Shown: positions 1 through 9,583, numbered from the stretch's first letter. The stretch is DNA of 64,000 bases from Pokkaliibacter sp046614695 (GCF_046614695.1 NZ_JBKKHQ010000007.1:186001-250000), one strand, 5' to 3'. Made by a program: numbers and translations. The notes: generated by a model not told the origin, from the letters alone.

Positions 1-1
1 T

Positions 2-1663
2 ATTCCGTCGGCTACAGTGAGCTGGCTGTTTGGCCTGACGGCCATGCCGCTTTGGCGGTTCTTCTGGATCACTCTGATCGGAACCCTGCCACCTTCATTA
101 TTACTGGTGAAGACCGGCGTTAGCCTGCAGGCCGATTACAGCCTGTCGCCTCTGCCGGGCACACCCGCGATTCTTTTCCTGACGCTGATCGGCTGGATTC
201 CATTGCTGGCCAGACTCTGTCTTGGCTGGTTTATGCACCTGCGACATATCCGTACCTGGGATCAGCCGGAGAATTTTGACTTTAATCTGGCGATCATCGG
301 TGCGGGAACTGCCGGTATGGCTGCGGCAGATGCGGCGGTGGCAGCCGGGGCACGTGTTGTGGTGATTGACCCTCTGTCCAGTGTGCCTGGTATGCCGCAA
401 CAAATGCGGGCACTGGAGGGCTTCAAACGCGCCGCGCTTCGGGCCGCAGAGATTCGTAGCAATATTCGTCAGGGGCTGATTCCTCAGGAAAGCCTGAATA
501 TATCCCGTTGCCTTGAACTCGCGCGCCAGACCGAAATGGTGATGGGAGAGGTTCCTTCGGTGAATCGCTGCCAGCACCTGAGCGGCAATGTGACCTTGAC
601 CACACCGTGGCAGATGACGGTTGGAGAACAAAGCATCAGCACCCGTGCGTTGATACTGGCGACCGGCGCGCTGGCGCATATGCCGGTTATTCATGGTCTT
701 GCTGAAGCTGACCCGGTGACTCCTCACGAGCTCTGGCAGCAGCCGCATTTACCGGCTTCGGTATTGCTGCTGGGCGGCGGTGCCACAGGCTGTGAGCTGG
801 CTCAAGCGCTGGCGATGCTGGGGGTGCAGGTGGTGCTGGTCGAGCAGCAGTCCCAGTTGTTGCCAGAAGAAGACCTTGATGTGTCAGCACGTGTTTCTGC
901 CCAGCTATTGGCGCAAGGGGTGCGCGTCCATACCCATGTCGATATTCGCTTTATTCAGAAGAATGAGCAGGGCATCGCTGCAGAAATGACCACTCAGGAC
1001 GGTCGTTTCCTGACGCTGACCGCACTGGAACAGGTGATTGTTGCCTGTGGCTTTGATGGTCAGGTGGAAGGGTTGGGCCTGGAGGCGCTGGGTGTACACC
1101 TTGATGAGCGCAACCGTATCGTGACTGACAGCGCTTTGCATACGCGCTTTAGTCATATTCTGGCCTGCGGAGCGGTTCATGCTTCTCCTGATAGCCTGCC
1201 ACTGGCGCGCCAGCAAGGCGAAATGGCGGCGCGTAATGCCCTCTTTGGGCTCTTTAGTCGCTCGCGGCTGGAGCCTAAGCACTGGGTGTCACGCATTGAT
1301 GTTGGCCCCATGGTGGCTCGTGCCGGGCTGACTGAGCACCAGGCGCGTGCACGCAAACTGCGGTTTGAGGTGAAGTGGCAAACGCTGGAGCCGGATCAGG
1401 GGCAGGTTTATCAACAGGCATTGCAGGTCAAATTGCTGCTTGTGGCCGGTAAGAATCAGCTATTGGGAGCTGTCGTCGTGGGGGCAGGCGCGGATCAGGT
1501 GATCGAGCGCTACGCACTGATGATTGTGCACGGTGTCGCGTTAACGGCACTGGAGTTGCAACCCGGACGTCACCGGCGCGCGTCTCAGAGCCAGATCAGC
1601 GAAGAAGAACACGGGCTGACAACCCTGGCTCAGCGCTTTCATCTCTGGCGGCGCGGTGACTGA
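2..1663 (+). CDS. TVP38/TMEM64-FAD/NAD oxidoreductase fusion, 5' end outside window
   Basis: The reading frame is open from the first bases of the window, so the true start lies upstream. The first 80 or so visible residues hold a hydrophobic stretch with the GLT and GTLPP pattern typical of the C-terminal end of TVP38/TMEM64 (SNARE-associated/VTT) membrane proteins. A pyridine nucleotide-disulfide oxidoreductase module follows: FAD motif GAGTAG near residue 95 of the visible part, an ATG-type motif (LILATGAL), an NAD motif GGGATGCELA near residue 253, and a dimerisation-like C-terminal domain. Fusions of this kind are known. This copy is odd: the redox CxxxxC segment after the first Rossmann motif is missing, the later FAD-binding GD reads GA (ILACGAV), and the C-terminal His-Pro/Glu active-site motif is not seen. 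The class is clear. Whether it still has enzymatic activity is doubtful, and its function is unknown. Confidence 0.8.
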   Translation: MPSATVSWLFGLTAMPLWRFFWITLIGTLPPSLLLVKTGVSLQADYSLSPLPGTPAILFLTLIGWIPLLARLCLGWFMHLRHIRTWDQPENFDFNLAIIGAGTAGMAAADAAVAAGARVVVIDPLSSVPGMPQQMRALEGFKRAALRAAEIRSNIRQGLIPQESLNISRCLELARQTEMVMGEVPSVNRCQHLSGNVTLTTPWQMTVGEQSISTRALILATGALAHMPVIHGLAEADPVTPHELWQQPHLPASVLLLGGGATGCELAQALAMLGVQVVLVEQQSQLLPEEDLDVSARVSAQLLAQGVRVHTHVDIRFIQKNEQGIAAEMTTQDGRFLTLTALEQVIVACGFDGQVEGLGLEALGVHLDERNRIVTDSALHTRFSHILACGAVHASPDSLPLARQQGEMAARNALFGLFSRSRLEPKHWVSRIDVGPMVARAGLTEHQARARKLRFEVKWQTLEPDQGQVYQQALQVKLLLVAGKNQLLGAVVVGAGADQVIERYALMIVHGVALTALELQPGRHRRASQSQISEEEHGLTTLAQRFHLWRRGD

Positions 1664-1790
1664 TGGACGTCGATACAGGCCGTCAACACTGCGTGGCAGC
1701 AGTAATTGCCCACAGGGTATTGTCAAATGCCGGTCCAGAGTATCCAATCGTCCACTGTTTGCTATGGAACCCGTCTGAAGAGTGCTTTCT

Positions 1791-3647
1791 ATGCTCCTGA
1801 ACGAAGAGGCCACCCTCGCGCTAATTGCGCTGGCGGGGCTGGGCTGCCAATGGATCGCCTGGCGTATCAAATTACCGGCCATTTTACTGCTGTTGCTTTG
1901 CGGTATCGTGCTTGGTCCTGTGGGCGGCGTGATTCACCCCGAAGTGCTATTCGGTGATCTGCTTTTCCCGCTGGTCTCTCTGGCAGTGGCTATCATTCTT
2001 TTTGAAGGCAGTCTGACGCTGCACTTTAATCAGCTTCGCGATATCAGCAAGGTCGTCAGGCGGCTGGTGAGTCTCGGCGCCATTATTACCTGGGTGGTGA
2101 TTGCTGCGGCCTCTCACTGGCTGATCGCTTTGCACTGGGACATGTCCTTCCTCTTTGGCGCGCTGGTCGTAGTCACCGGGCCGACCGTGATTGTGCCCAT
2201 GCTGCGTACTATTCGTGTGTCTGCTCGCATCGGCAATGTACTGCGCTGGGAAGGGATCGTTATTGACCCTATTGGTGCGCTGCTCGCCGTTCTGGTGTTT
2301 GAGTGGATTATTTCCAGTAATGCCGGTACGGGCGCTTTCAGCCATGCCGCCTGGCTTTTTGCCAAAGTGGTTTTTGTCGGCGGCTTTACCGGCGCTGCTG
2401 CCGGTTATGCGCTGGGCGTCGTGCTTCGCCGCCACTGGTTGCCGGAATACCTGCAGGCGCTGGGGACTTTGGCCTCTGTGCTGGCCGTCTTTACCCTGGC
2501 CAATACGCTGGTGCACGAGTCCGGGCTGCTGGCCGTAACCATCATGGGCATGTGGCTGGCCAATATGAAAGGGGTGGAAACCGAGGATATTCTTTCCTTT
2601 AAGGAAAACCTCACCCTCATGCTGATCTCCGCGCTCTTTATCATTCTTGCCGCGCGACTGGATCTGGAGCAGTTATGGCAGCTGGGGATGCCTGCGCTGG
2701 CGTTACTGGCGGTCATCATGTTCATCGCCCGACCGCTGGCGGTATGGGCCTCTACCCTTGGCAGTGATCTCACTAAGCGGGAGCGGGCGATGATTGCCTG
2801 GATCGGCCCAAGAGGTATCGTCGCGGCGGCCGTGTCATCCCTTTTTGCCTTGCGCCTCGAGCAAAATGGGCTGGAGGATGCCGATATCCTGTCCACACTG
2901 ACCTTTGCCATCATCATTGGCACGGTCGTGTTCCAAAGCGCGACGGCACGCCCCATCGCCCGTTATCTTGGCGTGGCAGACCCGGAGCCGAATGGCTTTA
3001 TCTTCATTGGCGCTAACCGTGTGGCGCGTGAGCTGGCAAAAATTTTCCAGCAAAACAAGCTGCCGGTGCTGCTTGTCGACCCGAGCTGGGAAAACATTCG
3101 TGATGCCCGTATGGCGGGACTTCGTACCTTCCATGGTAATCCGCTGTCTCGTCATGCGGATACCTATCTGGATCTGGTGGGTTATGGCCGCTTGCTGGCG
3201 CTCTCGCCCCAACGAGAGCTGAATGTGCTGGCCAGTTTGCGTTACCGCCCGGAGTTTGGCCGTCGCAACATCTTTGCACTCCAGACCTCAAAAGATACCC
3301 GCTCTTCACAGAAGCAGGTGATCTCGGCGGACTATCAGGGGCGTTATCTGGGGAGCTGGGAAGGCGATGAGGCTCTGACTTTCAGCAAGTTCTCCAGCCT
3401 GCTGTCTCAGGGAGCGCGCCTGCGTACCACTAAACTCTCGGAGGACTTTGCCTTCGAGCAGTGGTGGAAGCAGCACAGCAGCAGCCGTTATCTGCTGTTT
3501 GCGATTTCACCCAAAGGGCAGGTGGAGATTTTCTCTAACGAGTCCAATCCACAGCCTAAGGCTAACTGGATTCTGATCTCGCTGGATGTGGAAGTGGAAA
3601 CCGAAGCAGACAAGGCGCAGAAAACGGTGGAGCGATCGGCATCTTGA
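1791..3647 (+). CDS. CPA1-family cation:proton antiporter with C-terminal RCK-like domain
   Basis: This 618-residue protein has about twelve hydrophobic segments in its first 400 residues, followed by a soluble nucleotide-binding domain starting near residue 400 (FIFIGANRVARELA, then LLVDPSW), which resembles TrkA-N/RCK. The membrane part carries VTGPTVIVPML and WEGIVIDPIGA in the places where CPA1 exchangers have their TDP and ND ion-site motifs, so it belongs to the subgroup with the GP/IDP variant. It probably exchanges Na+ or K+ for H+ at the inner membrane, with gating by a nucleotide bound to the RCK-like domain. The ATG at 1791 is chosen over an in-frame GTG at 1782; the choice is not certain. 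It follows the oxidoreductase fusion by about 130 bp on the same strand. Ion specificity cannot be read from the sequence. Confidence 0.88.
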   Translation: MLLNEEATLALIALAGLGCQWIAWRIKLPAILLLLLCGIVLGPVGGVIHPEVLFGDLLFPLVSLAVAIILFEGSLTLHFNQLRDISKVVRRLVSLGAIITWVVIAAASHWLIALHWDMSFLFGALVVVTGPTVIVPMLRTIRVSARIGNVLRWEGIVIDPIGALLAVLVFEWIISSNAGTGAFSHAAWLFAKVVFVGGFTGAAAGYALGVVLRRHWLPEYLQALGTLASVLAVFTLANTLVHESGLLAVTIMGMWLANMKGVETEDILSFKENLTLMLISALFIILAARLDLEQLWQLGMPALALLAVIMFIARPLAVWASTLGSDLTKRERAMIAWIGPRGIVAAAVSSLFALRLEQNGLEDADILSTLTFAIIIGTVVFQSATARPIARYLGVADPEPNGFIFIGANRVARELAKIFQQNKLPVLLVDPSWENIRDARMAGLRTFHGNPLSRHADTYLDLVGYGRLLALSPQRELNVLASLRYRPEFGRRNIFALQTSKDTRSSQKQVISADYQGRYLGSWEGDEALTFSKFSSLLSQGARLRTTKLSEDFAFEQWWKQHSSSRYLLFAISPKGQVEIFSNESNPQPKANWILISLDVEVETEADKAQKTVERSAS

Positions 3648-3681
3648 GCCAGAACCCGTTAAGCGATCAATAATTATCCAG

Positions 3682-3727
3682 CGTCAGTGGCAGTGATTAT
3701 TACGGAAAGATAATCAGGCCGCTGACG
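3682..3727 (+). other. Long intergenic stem-loop
   Basis: An outer stem pairs CGTCAGTGGC (3682-3691) with GCCGCTGACG (3718-3727), counting one G-U pair. An inner stem pairs TGATTAT (3694-3700) with ATAATCA (3710-3716) around a 9-nt loop. No T-run follows, so this is not a standard intrinsic terminator. It lies between the antiporter gene and the small exported protein gene, both on the plus strand, and may be part of the 5' leader of the second. Confidence 0.6.
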
Positions 3728-3752
3728 ACACATCATTCCCAGGGAGGGGAGT

Positions 3753-4283
3753 ATGAAGTTCATGTCTTTAACGGCTGCACATCGGCTGTTGCCTCATTTA
3801 TGTCGTTCCCGTCTTCGTATTGTTACTCTGCCGGGTGCCCTGAGCCTGGCGGTTCTGATGACTGCGCCAGCACAGGCTGAGGGGATTTACTTCTGTCTGG
3901 TGGGAGGGGTGAAAACCTTCAGCGATCATCCCTGTGGCAAGGTCGAGGCGGTATTACCAGAAGCTGTACAGCCCAATGTGGTGGAGAACCTCACACCGGT
4001 GCCCGCATCAGCCACCGCCGAGTCTCCTTCTGTCAGCGTTTCCCGTACCTCATCTTCCTACCGAACGGCGCCGAGTGCTCAGGGGTATTCTGATCTTGAA
4101 CTGCGCCATCTGGCCGAGTTTAACCGTGTAGAGGTCGGCATGACGCCTGATCTGGTTGAGCGTGCCTGGGGAGAGCCTGACAAAATCTCCGGTAGCCGCT
4201 GGTATTGGTACCGAATGGATCAGCGTATCCGGCGGCAGGTGCTCTTCAGCCATAACCGGGTGAGCTGGCGCAAGACGTACTAA
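3753..4283 (+). CDS. Exported DUF4124-like protein with BamE/SmpA-like C-terminus
   Basis: The product has 176 residues. An N-terminal basic stretch and hydrophobic core ending in AQA give a signal peptide of roughly 42 residues, so the mature protein should be periplasmic. Immediately after comes a short segment with two cysteines and FSDHPC, the pattern of DUF4124 domains (Y-x-C ... F-S-D-x-P-C). A low-complexity Ser/Pro/Thr linker follows, then a C-terminal stretch VEVGMTPDLVERAWGEPDKI with WYWYR, which resembles the small SmpA/BamE or lipoprotein fold where G-x-P precedes a strand. A good Shine-Dalgarno (GGGAGGGG) precedes the ATG. No specific function is known to me. The fold assignments are inferred from short motifs. 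Confidence 0.72.
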   Translation: MKFMSLTAAHRLLPHLCRSRLRIVTLPGALSLAVLMTAPAQAEGIYFCLVGGVKTFSDHPCGKVEAVLPEAVQPNVVENLTPVPASATAESPSVSVSRTSSSYRTAPSAQGYSDLELRHLAEFNRVEVGMTPDLVERAWGEPDKISGSRWYWYRMDQRIRRQVLFSHNRVSWRKTY

Positions 4284-4644
4284 GCCGTCTTTATCTGACC
4301 TGATGGCATGCAATGATATATTAGATGTCTTGAATGTCACTTTAGGCATGAATGCAAAGCATTGATATTTATAGCCTTTTTTTCACTAAAGAAAAGAGGC
4401 GCAATAAGGATCCGGCCTGTCGCGATTAGCATTAGAACTTTGTTGTCTCAATTGGTTGCAACGCGATATGTTCTTACAACACTGCATTTGATCAGAGGAA
4501 CGTTCAGATGCAGACATGCTGGCAATCACCCCGTTTTCAGTTGATCAATGGATTCTCCATCACTGAAAGGCGTGGCTGACCACTGCCGACGAAGTTCGCT
4601 TTTATTGACCCCCGTGTTGATTCTGTTGCTATCAGAGAAGTGAT
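4284..4644. other. Intergenic region without a supported gene
   Basis: This 361-bp gap is AT-richer than its neighbours and separates the exported protein gene from the HD-GYP gene. I see a short inverted repeat AATGC-AAA-GCATT near 4350, but no convincing terminator, RNA gene or coding frame. It presumably holds the promoter of the downstream gene. Confidence 0.5.
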
Positions 4645-6009
4645 ATGTCATCAGCGTTTGATTACCGGCCCAATAAAGTCGACGCCTACGTTAATCACTT
4701 GGCCGAAGTGAATAAGACGAACAACGTGGTCGCGACCGCAGATCTGTATAACGAGCAGGGGGTTCTGCTCGCGCGTAAGGGTACGGCGATCAATGCGCGT
4801 ACGGCAGAGCGCCTGATCCGGCATAAGCTCAATCAGCCTCTGGAGCAAGTGATTGCCCTGGAGTCCTCTCTTGATAGCAATCAGCTTATCGCTGATATCG
4901 AAGCCCAATGCCATCAGTGGCAGGACCTTGATGCCCTGAGCAAGTCGCTGGATCGCAAGCTGCTAAAACAGGCGGCTCACGCCTACCTAAAATACCCTGT
5001 GCTGGTGCAAAAGGTGACGGTACTGAAAGACCGTCTGCCGGATCAGTACGCCAAGTCCCTGTTCTGTGCCTGGTTTGGGCTGGCGATCGCCGACAAACTC
5101 TGCATGTCCGATATGCTGCCGGAAGATGTGTTTATTGCTGGTCTGGTGCATGACGTCGGCATGCTGCATATCGATCCGGAAATCGTGAATAAACAGGGTG
5201 AATATACCGCCGAGGAATGGCGCGCCATTCAGTGTCACGTCCTGGTGGGCAAGTTATTTCTGGAAACGGTGGATGGGCTGGATAATGCCGTTCCCCGCGC
5301 CGTGGCCGAGCACCACGAACGTTGCGATGGCTCGGGTTATCCTTTTGCACGCATTGGTGAAGAGCTCAGTTCCGGCGGTCAGGTGGTGGCAATGGCCGAC
5401 ATGCTTTATGCCATGCGAACGTCATCCCGCGGCGCCGCACGCGATGTGCTGATGCTGTTACCGGTATTGCAGGTGAATGACTTTGGATACCACGCCGATG
5501 TCTATGATGCCACCCGAGGGCTGATTCGTAACTGCGATATGGAGAAAGTGCGACTCTTCCCGCAGGATGAAAAACTGCTCGAACGGCTGCCCCAGCTCTG
5601 CTATCAGACTGAAACCCTGCGACGTTACAGCCTGTCTGTTGGTTATTTCCGTAAGCACCTACCCAAGCCTTTGCCTCGTGGAAAGCAGCTGCGTTGCCTT
5701 TCGGCGATTGCCGCCGGTCTTGATTCCCAGATGGTGCGGTCAGGAATGAATACGGACTCGGTGACCCGCTGGGTAACACATGTCCACGAGGAAAAACTCA
5801 GCCATGCCTATGAGGAAATGGAAGAGTACATTCTGATGTGTGATGAGCTGGTCTGGCGTTTTCGAGAGTTCCGCCGCCGTCTGAAAATTGCCCAGAATGA
5901 AGTCTCAGGTGAGGTGGAAAAACTGCTGGAAAAAGTCGATATGGCCTTTAACGCCAGCAATGCCGTAGTGCAGAACGCGGCACAGGAAGATCTTGCCAAG
6001 TCAGCCTGA
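4645..6009 (+). CDS. HD-GYP domain protein (candidate c-di-GMP phosphodiesterase)
   Basis: The 454-residue protein has no membrane segment. A central HD-GYP domain is seen in HDVGMLHI near residue 170 and in HHERCDGSGYP near residue 233, the metal-binding and GYP signature motifs. HD-GYP proteins hydrolyse cyclic di-GMP. Here the usual HDxGK motif reads HDVGM, with Met in place of the conserved Lys, so activity may differ. The N-terminal ~120 residues (a beta-rich segment with LARKGTAIN) match the small domain often found before HD-GYP domains. The C-terminal ~150 residues are charged and helical, without a family I recognise. It is a single gene preceded by a purine-rich stretch (AGAGAAG) before the ATG. 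Confidence 0.85.
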   Translation: MSSAFDYRPNKVDAYVNHLAEVNKTNNVVATADLYNEQGVLLARKGTAINARTAERLIRHKLNQPLEQVIALESSLDSNQLIADIEAQCHQWQDLDALSKSLDRKLLKQAAHAYLKYPVLVQKVTVLKDRLPDQYAKSLFCAWFGLAIADKLCMSDMLPEDVFIAGLVHDVGMLHIDPEIVNKQGEYTAEEWRAIQCHVLVGKLFLETVDGLDNAVPRAVAEHHERCDGSGYPFARIGEELSSGGQVVAMADMLYAMRTSSRGAARDVLMLLPVLQVNDFGYHADVYDATRGLIRNCDMEKVRLFPQDEKLLERLPQLCYQTETLRRYSLSVGYFRKHLPKPLPRGKQLRCLSAIAAGLDSQMVRSGMNTDSVTRWVTHVHEEKLSHAYEEMEEYILMCDELVWRFREFRRRLKIAQNEVSGEVEKLLEKVDMAFNASNAVVQNAAQEDLAKSA

Positions 6010-6145
6010 TAACCCTTCCTGTCAGTTCTTATTCTCCCCGGGGTGCCTCTGTCATCCAGAACCGGACTGTCCATAAGCCCTGCCTGACATTCGCCTGCCT
6101 TCACGGGTACACTGGCCTTTTGGTGAACGGCCAGGGAGTATTCCG

Positions 6146-7354
6146 GTGTCTCAGTCCGCAGTTGCAGCCTCTACCTTCTCATCGCAGATCATCCAGAATC
6201 TGCTGGATACCGATTTCTACAAGCTCACCATGATGCAGGCGGTACTGCATAACTACCCTAACGCTGAAGTGGAGTGGGAATTTCGCTGCCGTACCGATGA
6301 GGATCTTTCGCCCTATGTGGATGAGATCCGCGAAGAAATCCACAAACTCTCGGAGCTTTGTATTTCCGCTGAAGAGCTGGGTTTTATGGCCGCGATCCGC
6401 TTCATTACCCCGGACTTTATTCGCTTCCTGCGCCTGTTCCGTTTTAATTCTGATTACGTCACTGTCGGGGTTGAGCAGGGCCAGCTGGTCGTTCGGCTAA
6501 AAGGCCCATGGTTGCACGTTATTCTTTTTGAAGTGCCGATTCTGGCGACGATCAGCGAGGTGCGAAACCGCAATCGGTATCCGGATACACTGATAGCTGA
6601 CGCACGGGAGCAGCTTTACCGAAAGTTTGACTGGCTAAAACAGCAGGCCAGTACCGAGGAATTGGCAGGCTTCAAGATTGCCGATTTTGGTACGCGCCGT
6701 CGTTTCTCCTATGCCGTTCAGGCAGAAATCGTACGCTGCATGAAGACCGACTTCCCCGGTCATTTTGTCGGCACCAGTAATGTCCATTTGGCGCGAACCC
6801 TGGATGTGATGCCCCTTGGCACCATGGCCCACGAATGGCTGATGGCGCACCAGCAATTGGGCCCGCGGCTGATTGACAGCCAGAAAGCCGCGCTGGATTG
6901 CTGGGTGCGTGAATACCGAGGCTTACTGGGCATTGCCCTGACCGACTGCATCACCATGGATGCTTTCCTCGCCGATTTTGACCTCTACTTTGCCAAGCTG
7001 TTTGATGGCCTGCGCCATGACTCGGGAGACCCGCTGGCATGGGGCGAGAAAGCCATTCGTCATTATGAGTCTCTGGGTATTGATCCTAAAACCAAGACAC
7101 TGACCTTCTCAGATGGGCTGACTTTACCTAAAGCGTTGGATATCTATCGGGCGCTTCGTGACCGCATTGATGTCAGTTTTGGTATCGGCACTCACTTCAC
7201 ATGCGATATTCCCGGCGTGGAACCCATGAATATCGTGCTCAAAATGGTCTCCTGCAATGGTCAGCCGGTAGCGAAAATCTCTGATACACCGGGGAAAATC
7301 CAGTGCCTAGACCCCAGTTTTGTGGATTACCTGCGGCATGTCTTCAAGGTGTGA
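6146..7354 (+). CDS. pncB: Nicotinate phosphoribosyltransferase
   Basis: This cytosolic enzyme of NAD salvage joins nicotinate to PRPP with ATP hydrolysis to give nicotinate mononucleotide. The 402-residue length matches the E. coli enzyme (400). The N-terminal LLDTDFYKLTM motif, the FGTRRRFS segment, and GTMAHEWLMAHQQ with the histidine that is autophosphorylated are all present, as is the FGIGT phosphate-binding segment near the C-terminus. The start is GTG at 6146, preceded by CCAGGGAG at suitable spacing. The gene stands alone on the plus strand, downstream of the HD-GYP gene. Confidence 0.97.
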   Translation: MSQSAVAASTFSSQIIQNLLDTDFYKLTMMQAVLHNYPNAEVEWEFRCRTDEDLSPYVDEIREEIHKLSELCISAEELGFMAAIRFITPDFIRFLRLFRFNSDYVTVGVEQGQLVVRLKGPWLHVILFEVPILATISEVRNRNRYPDTLIADAREQLYRKFDWLKQQASTEELAGFKIADFGTRRRFSYAVQAEIVRCMKTDFPGHFVGTSNVHLARTLDVMPLGTMAHEWLMAHQQLGPRLIDSQKAALDCWVREYRGLLGIALTDCITMDAFLADFDLYFAKLFDGLRHDSGDPLAWGEKAIRHYESLGIDPKTKTLTFSDGLTLPKALDIYRALRDRIDVSFGIGTHFTCDIPGVEPMNIVLKMVSCNGQPVAKISDTPGKIQCLDPSFVDYLRHVFKV

Positions 7355-7531
7355 ATGCTTTAATAAGCGAACATGATTCGCATCTGATTTGACAGGGCTC
7401 CGGCTGACTTCTACATCTACATAAAGCGATGGCTGTGTGACGCATCGTTTATTTCTATGATCAGTCAGCCCTCTTCAGCCAGTCGGAACGGCCTGTGTGG
7501 GTTGCTGATGATCTGCCGGGGTCCCTTGCCT

Positions 7532-9490
7532 ATGAAACTGGTGCACAAGCTTCTGCTGTTGATCGTTCCTGCGATCATCTGCCTGGTGTTATTTGCCGGC
7601 CGCCTGATTTACGAGAACTACGAAACCCTCAGTGATGCCTCCACGGTGATGTCCTCCATTGAACTTGCGGCCAGTAACAGTGAACTGGTGCATGAGCTGC
7701 AGAAATCCCGGGGCATGTCCGCCGGTTTTCTCGGATCGAAAGGGGAGTCTTTCGAAAAAGAGCTCGAAAAACAGCGTGCCGCTGTTGATGCGGCCATTGC
7801 TCGCATGAATGACTACCTGCAAAACAACCCGCCAAAAATACCCATCCTTGCCCGCCAGATGGAGCAAATTCAGGCGAAACTCGCTGAGTTGCCTGCGGTG
7901 CGTCAGCAGGTGGAAGACCAGAAAATCAGCGTTGCAGAAGCGGTCAGTTATTACTCATCAATCAACCGCCTGTTGATTCAGTCCATTGTGCAGACAGCGC
8001 GTCATGCGCCCACGGTAGAGCTGAGTGTCTCCATGATTTCCATGTCGAATTTGGTCGAGCTAAAAGAGTTGGCCGGACTGGAGCGTGCGACCTTAAGTAA
8101 TGTTTTTGGCGCCAAAGCCATGTCGCCCCAGAATCTGGCGAAGTTCACCCGGCTGACCAGTGGTCAGGACTTTTACGCGCAAGACTTTATGACCACGGCC
8201 TCGCCTGAGTTCCAAGAGAAATTTGACGCTCTTGGCAAGCAGGGCTTCATGAGCGAGATAATGGCGTTTCGAAAGGCCGCGGTGGACGGCAATCTTGATC
8301 AGGACCCTACCCAGTGGTTTGCCAAGAGTACCGAACGTATCAATGCGCTGAAGGAGCTTGAGGATGCCCTGAACCGCAGCCTGATCGAGGAAGTGCACCG
8401 CGTGCATCGCGCTCAGGTTGTCTCTCTGGTGACCTATGTGGCGCTGACAATGGTGGCACTGATCATCGTTGTACTTATCGCGCTCTGGACGATTCGCAGT
8501 GTCAAAAGGCAGATGACCAATCTGGCGCTTACCATGGAAAAGCTCTCGGAGCAGAAGGACCTGCGAGTGAGCTCAGACGTTATGTCAGCGGACGAGATGG
8601 GGCAAATCGCACAACAGCTAAACCGGGTGATTCAGTCCTTTCACCAGGCCATTCAGCTGATCGGACAGGGCAGTAGCCAGATTGCTGCGGCTTCTGAACA
8701 AACCAGTGTCACGCTGGATAGCACGCGTATGCATCTGGAGCATCAGGCACAGGAAACCCAGACGGTGACGTCCTCTATTGAGCAGATGGTGGAGACCGTG
8801 CGGGAGATTACCGGCAATGCCACGGCCACGTCGGATGCGACTCGTGCGGCAGATGCAAGAGTGACCGAAAGCCGGCGCCTGAGTATTGAAGTGCGTGAGT
8901 CCATTGCCCAGGCTGTCCAGCAAATCAACGAAGCCACCACCTCGATTCATGCTCTGAGTGAGCGTTCTACGCAGATTGTGCAGATTGTTGATGTGATCAA
9001 AAGCATTGCCGAGCAGACTAACTTGTTGGCTTTGAACGCGGCTATTGAAGCGGCGCGTGCCGGTGAGCAGGGCAGGGGGTTTGCGGTGGTGGCGGATGAA
9101 GTCCGATCTCTGGCGCAGCGCACTCAAAGTTCCACCGGTGAAATCGAAAGCATGATTCTTGGTTTTCGTCAGGATTCTGACAAGGCCATTCAGGACTTCG
9201 AGCAGTCGAAGCAACGGGTGGATTCCGCCGTGCAGATTACTGAAAACGTGGCTAACAACCTGCAGCAACTGAAAGACGGTATTGCTGATATTAATTCGCG
9301 TGCCATTCAGATTGCGGCGGCGACCGAAGAGCAGGCTGCAGTGAGTGAGGAAATCCGTGGCGCCATGTTCCGGGTGCGTGAGGCTTCCGTGCATACGGAA
9401 GAGGAAGGGCGGCAAATCAGTCAGGCGGCGGCAGAGCTCAGCCAACTAGCCAGTGAGCTGCAGCAACTGGCGGGGCAATTTAAAACCTGA
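7532..9490 (+). CDS. Methyl-accepting chemotaxis protein with NIT-type sensor domain
   Basis: The 652-residue receptor has a membrane segment near residues 5-25, a periplasmic domain of about 270 residues, a second membrane segment near 298-320, a HAMP region, and a cytoplasmic signalling domain whose conserved hairpin tip (EQTNLLALNAAIEAARAGEQ) lies near residue 493. The periplasmic part begins with LVHELQKSRGMSAGFLGSKG, the pattern of the NIT (nitrate- and nitrite-sensing) domain. It should report a periplasmic ligand, possibly nitrate or nitrite, to CheA/CheW. An upstream in-frame ATG at 7457 exists, but the ATG at 7532 places the first membrane helix at the N-terminus and has CCGGGG upstream. 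The gene ends just before a bidirectional terminator. No che genes are nearby. Confidence 0.92.
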   Translation: MKLVHKLLLLIVPAIICLVLFAGRLIYENYETLSDASTVMSSIELAASNSELVHELQKSRGMSAGFLGSKGESFEKELEKQRAAVDAAIARMNDYLQNNPPKIPILARQMEQIQAKLAELPAVRQQVEDQKISVAEAVSYYSSINRLLIQSIVQTARHAPTVELSVSMISMSNLVELKELAGLERATLSNVFGAKAMSPQNLAKFTRLTSGQDFYAQDFMTTASPEFQEKFDALGKQGFMSEIMAFRKAAVDGNLDQDPTQWFAKSTERINALKELEDALNRSLIEEVHRVHRAQVVSLVTYVALTMVALIIVVLIALWTIRSVKRQMTNLALTMEKLSEQKDLRVSSDVMSADEMGQIAQQLNRVIQSFHQAIQLIGQGSSQIAAASEQTSVTLDSTRMHLEHQAQETQTVTSSIEQMVETVREITGNATATSDATRAADARVTESRRLSIEVRESIAQAVQQINEATTSIHALSERSTQIVQIVDVIKSIAEQTNLLALNAAIEAARAGEQGRGFAVVADEVRSLAQRTQSSTGEIESMILGFRQDSDKAIQDFEQSKQRVDSAVQITENVANNLQQLKDGIADINSRAIQIAAATEEQAAVSEEIRGAMFRVREASVHTEEEGRQISQAAAELSQLASELQQLAGQFKT

Positions 9491-9583
9491 GCAGGCAGGG
9501 TGTTCAGGCTCTCAGCAATAGAGTCAGAGGCACTCCGCGCTAGGATCAAAATCACCTGGTGATAAAAATGCTCAGCAATAAAT

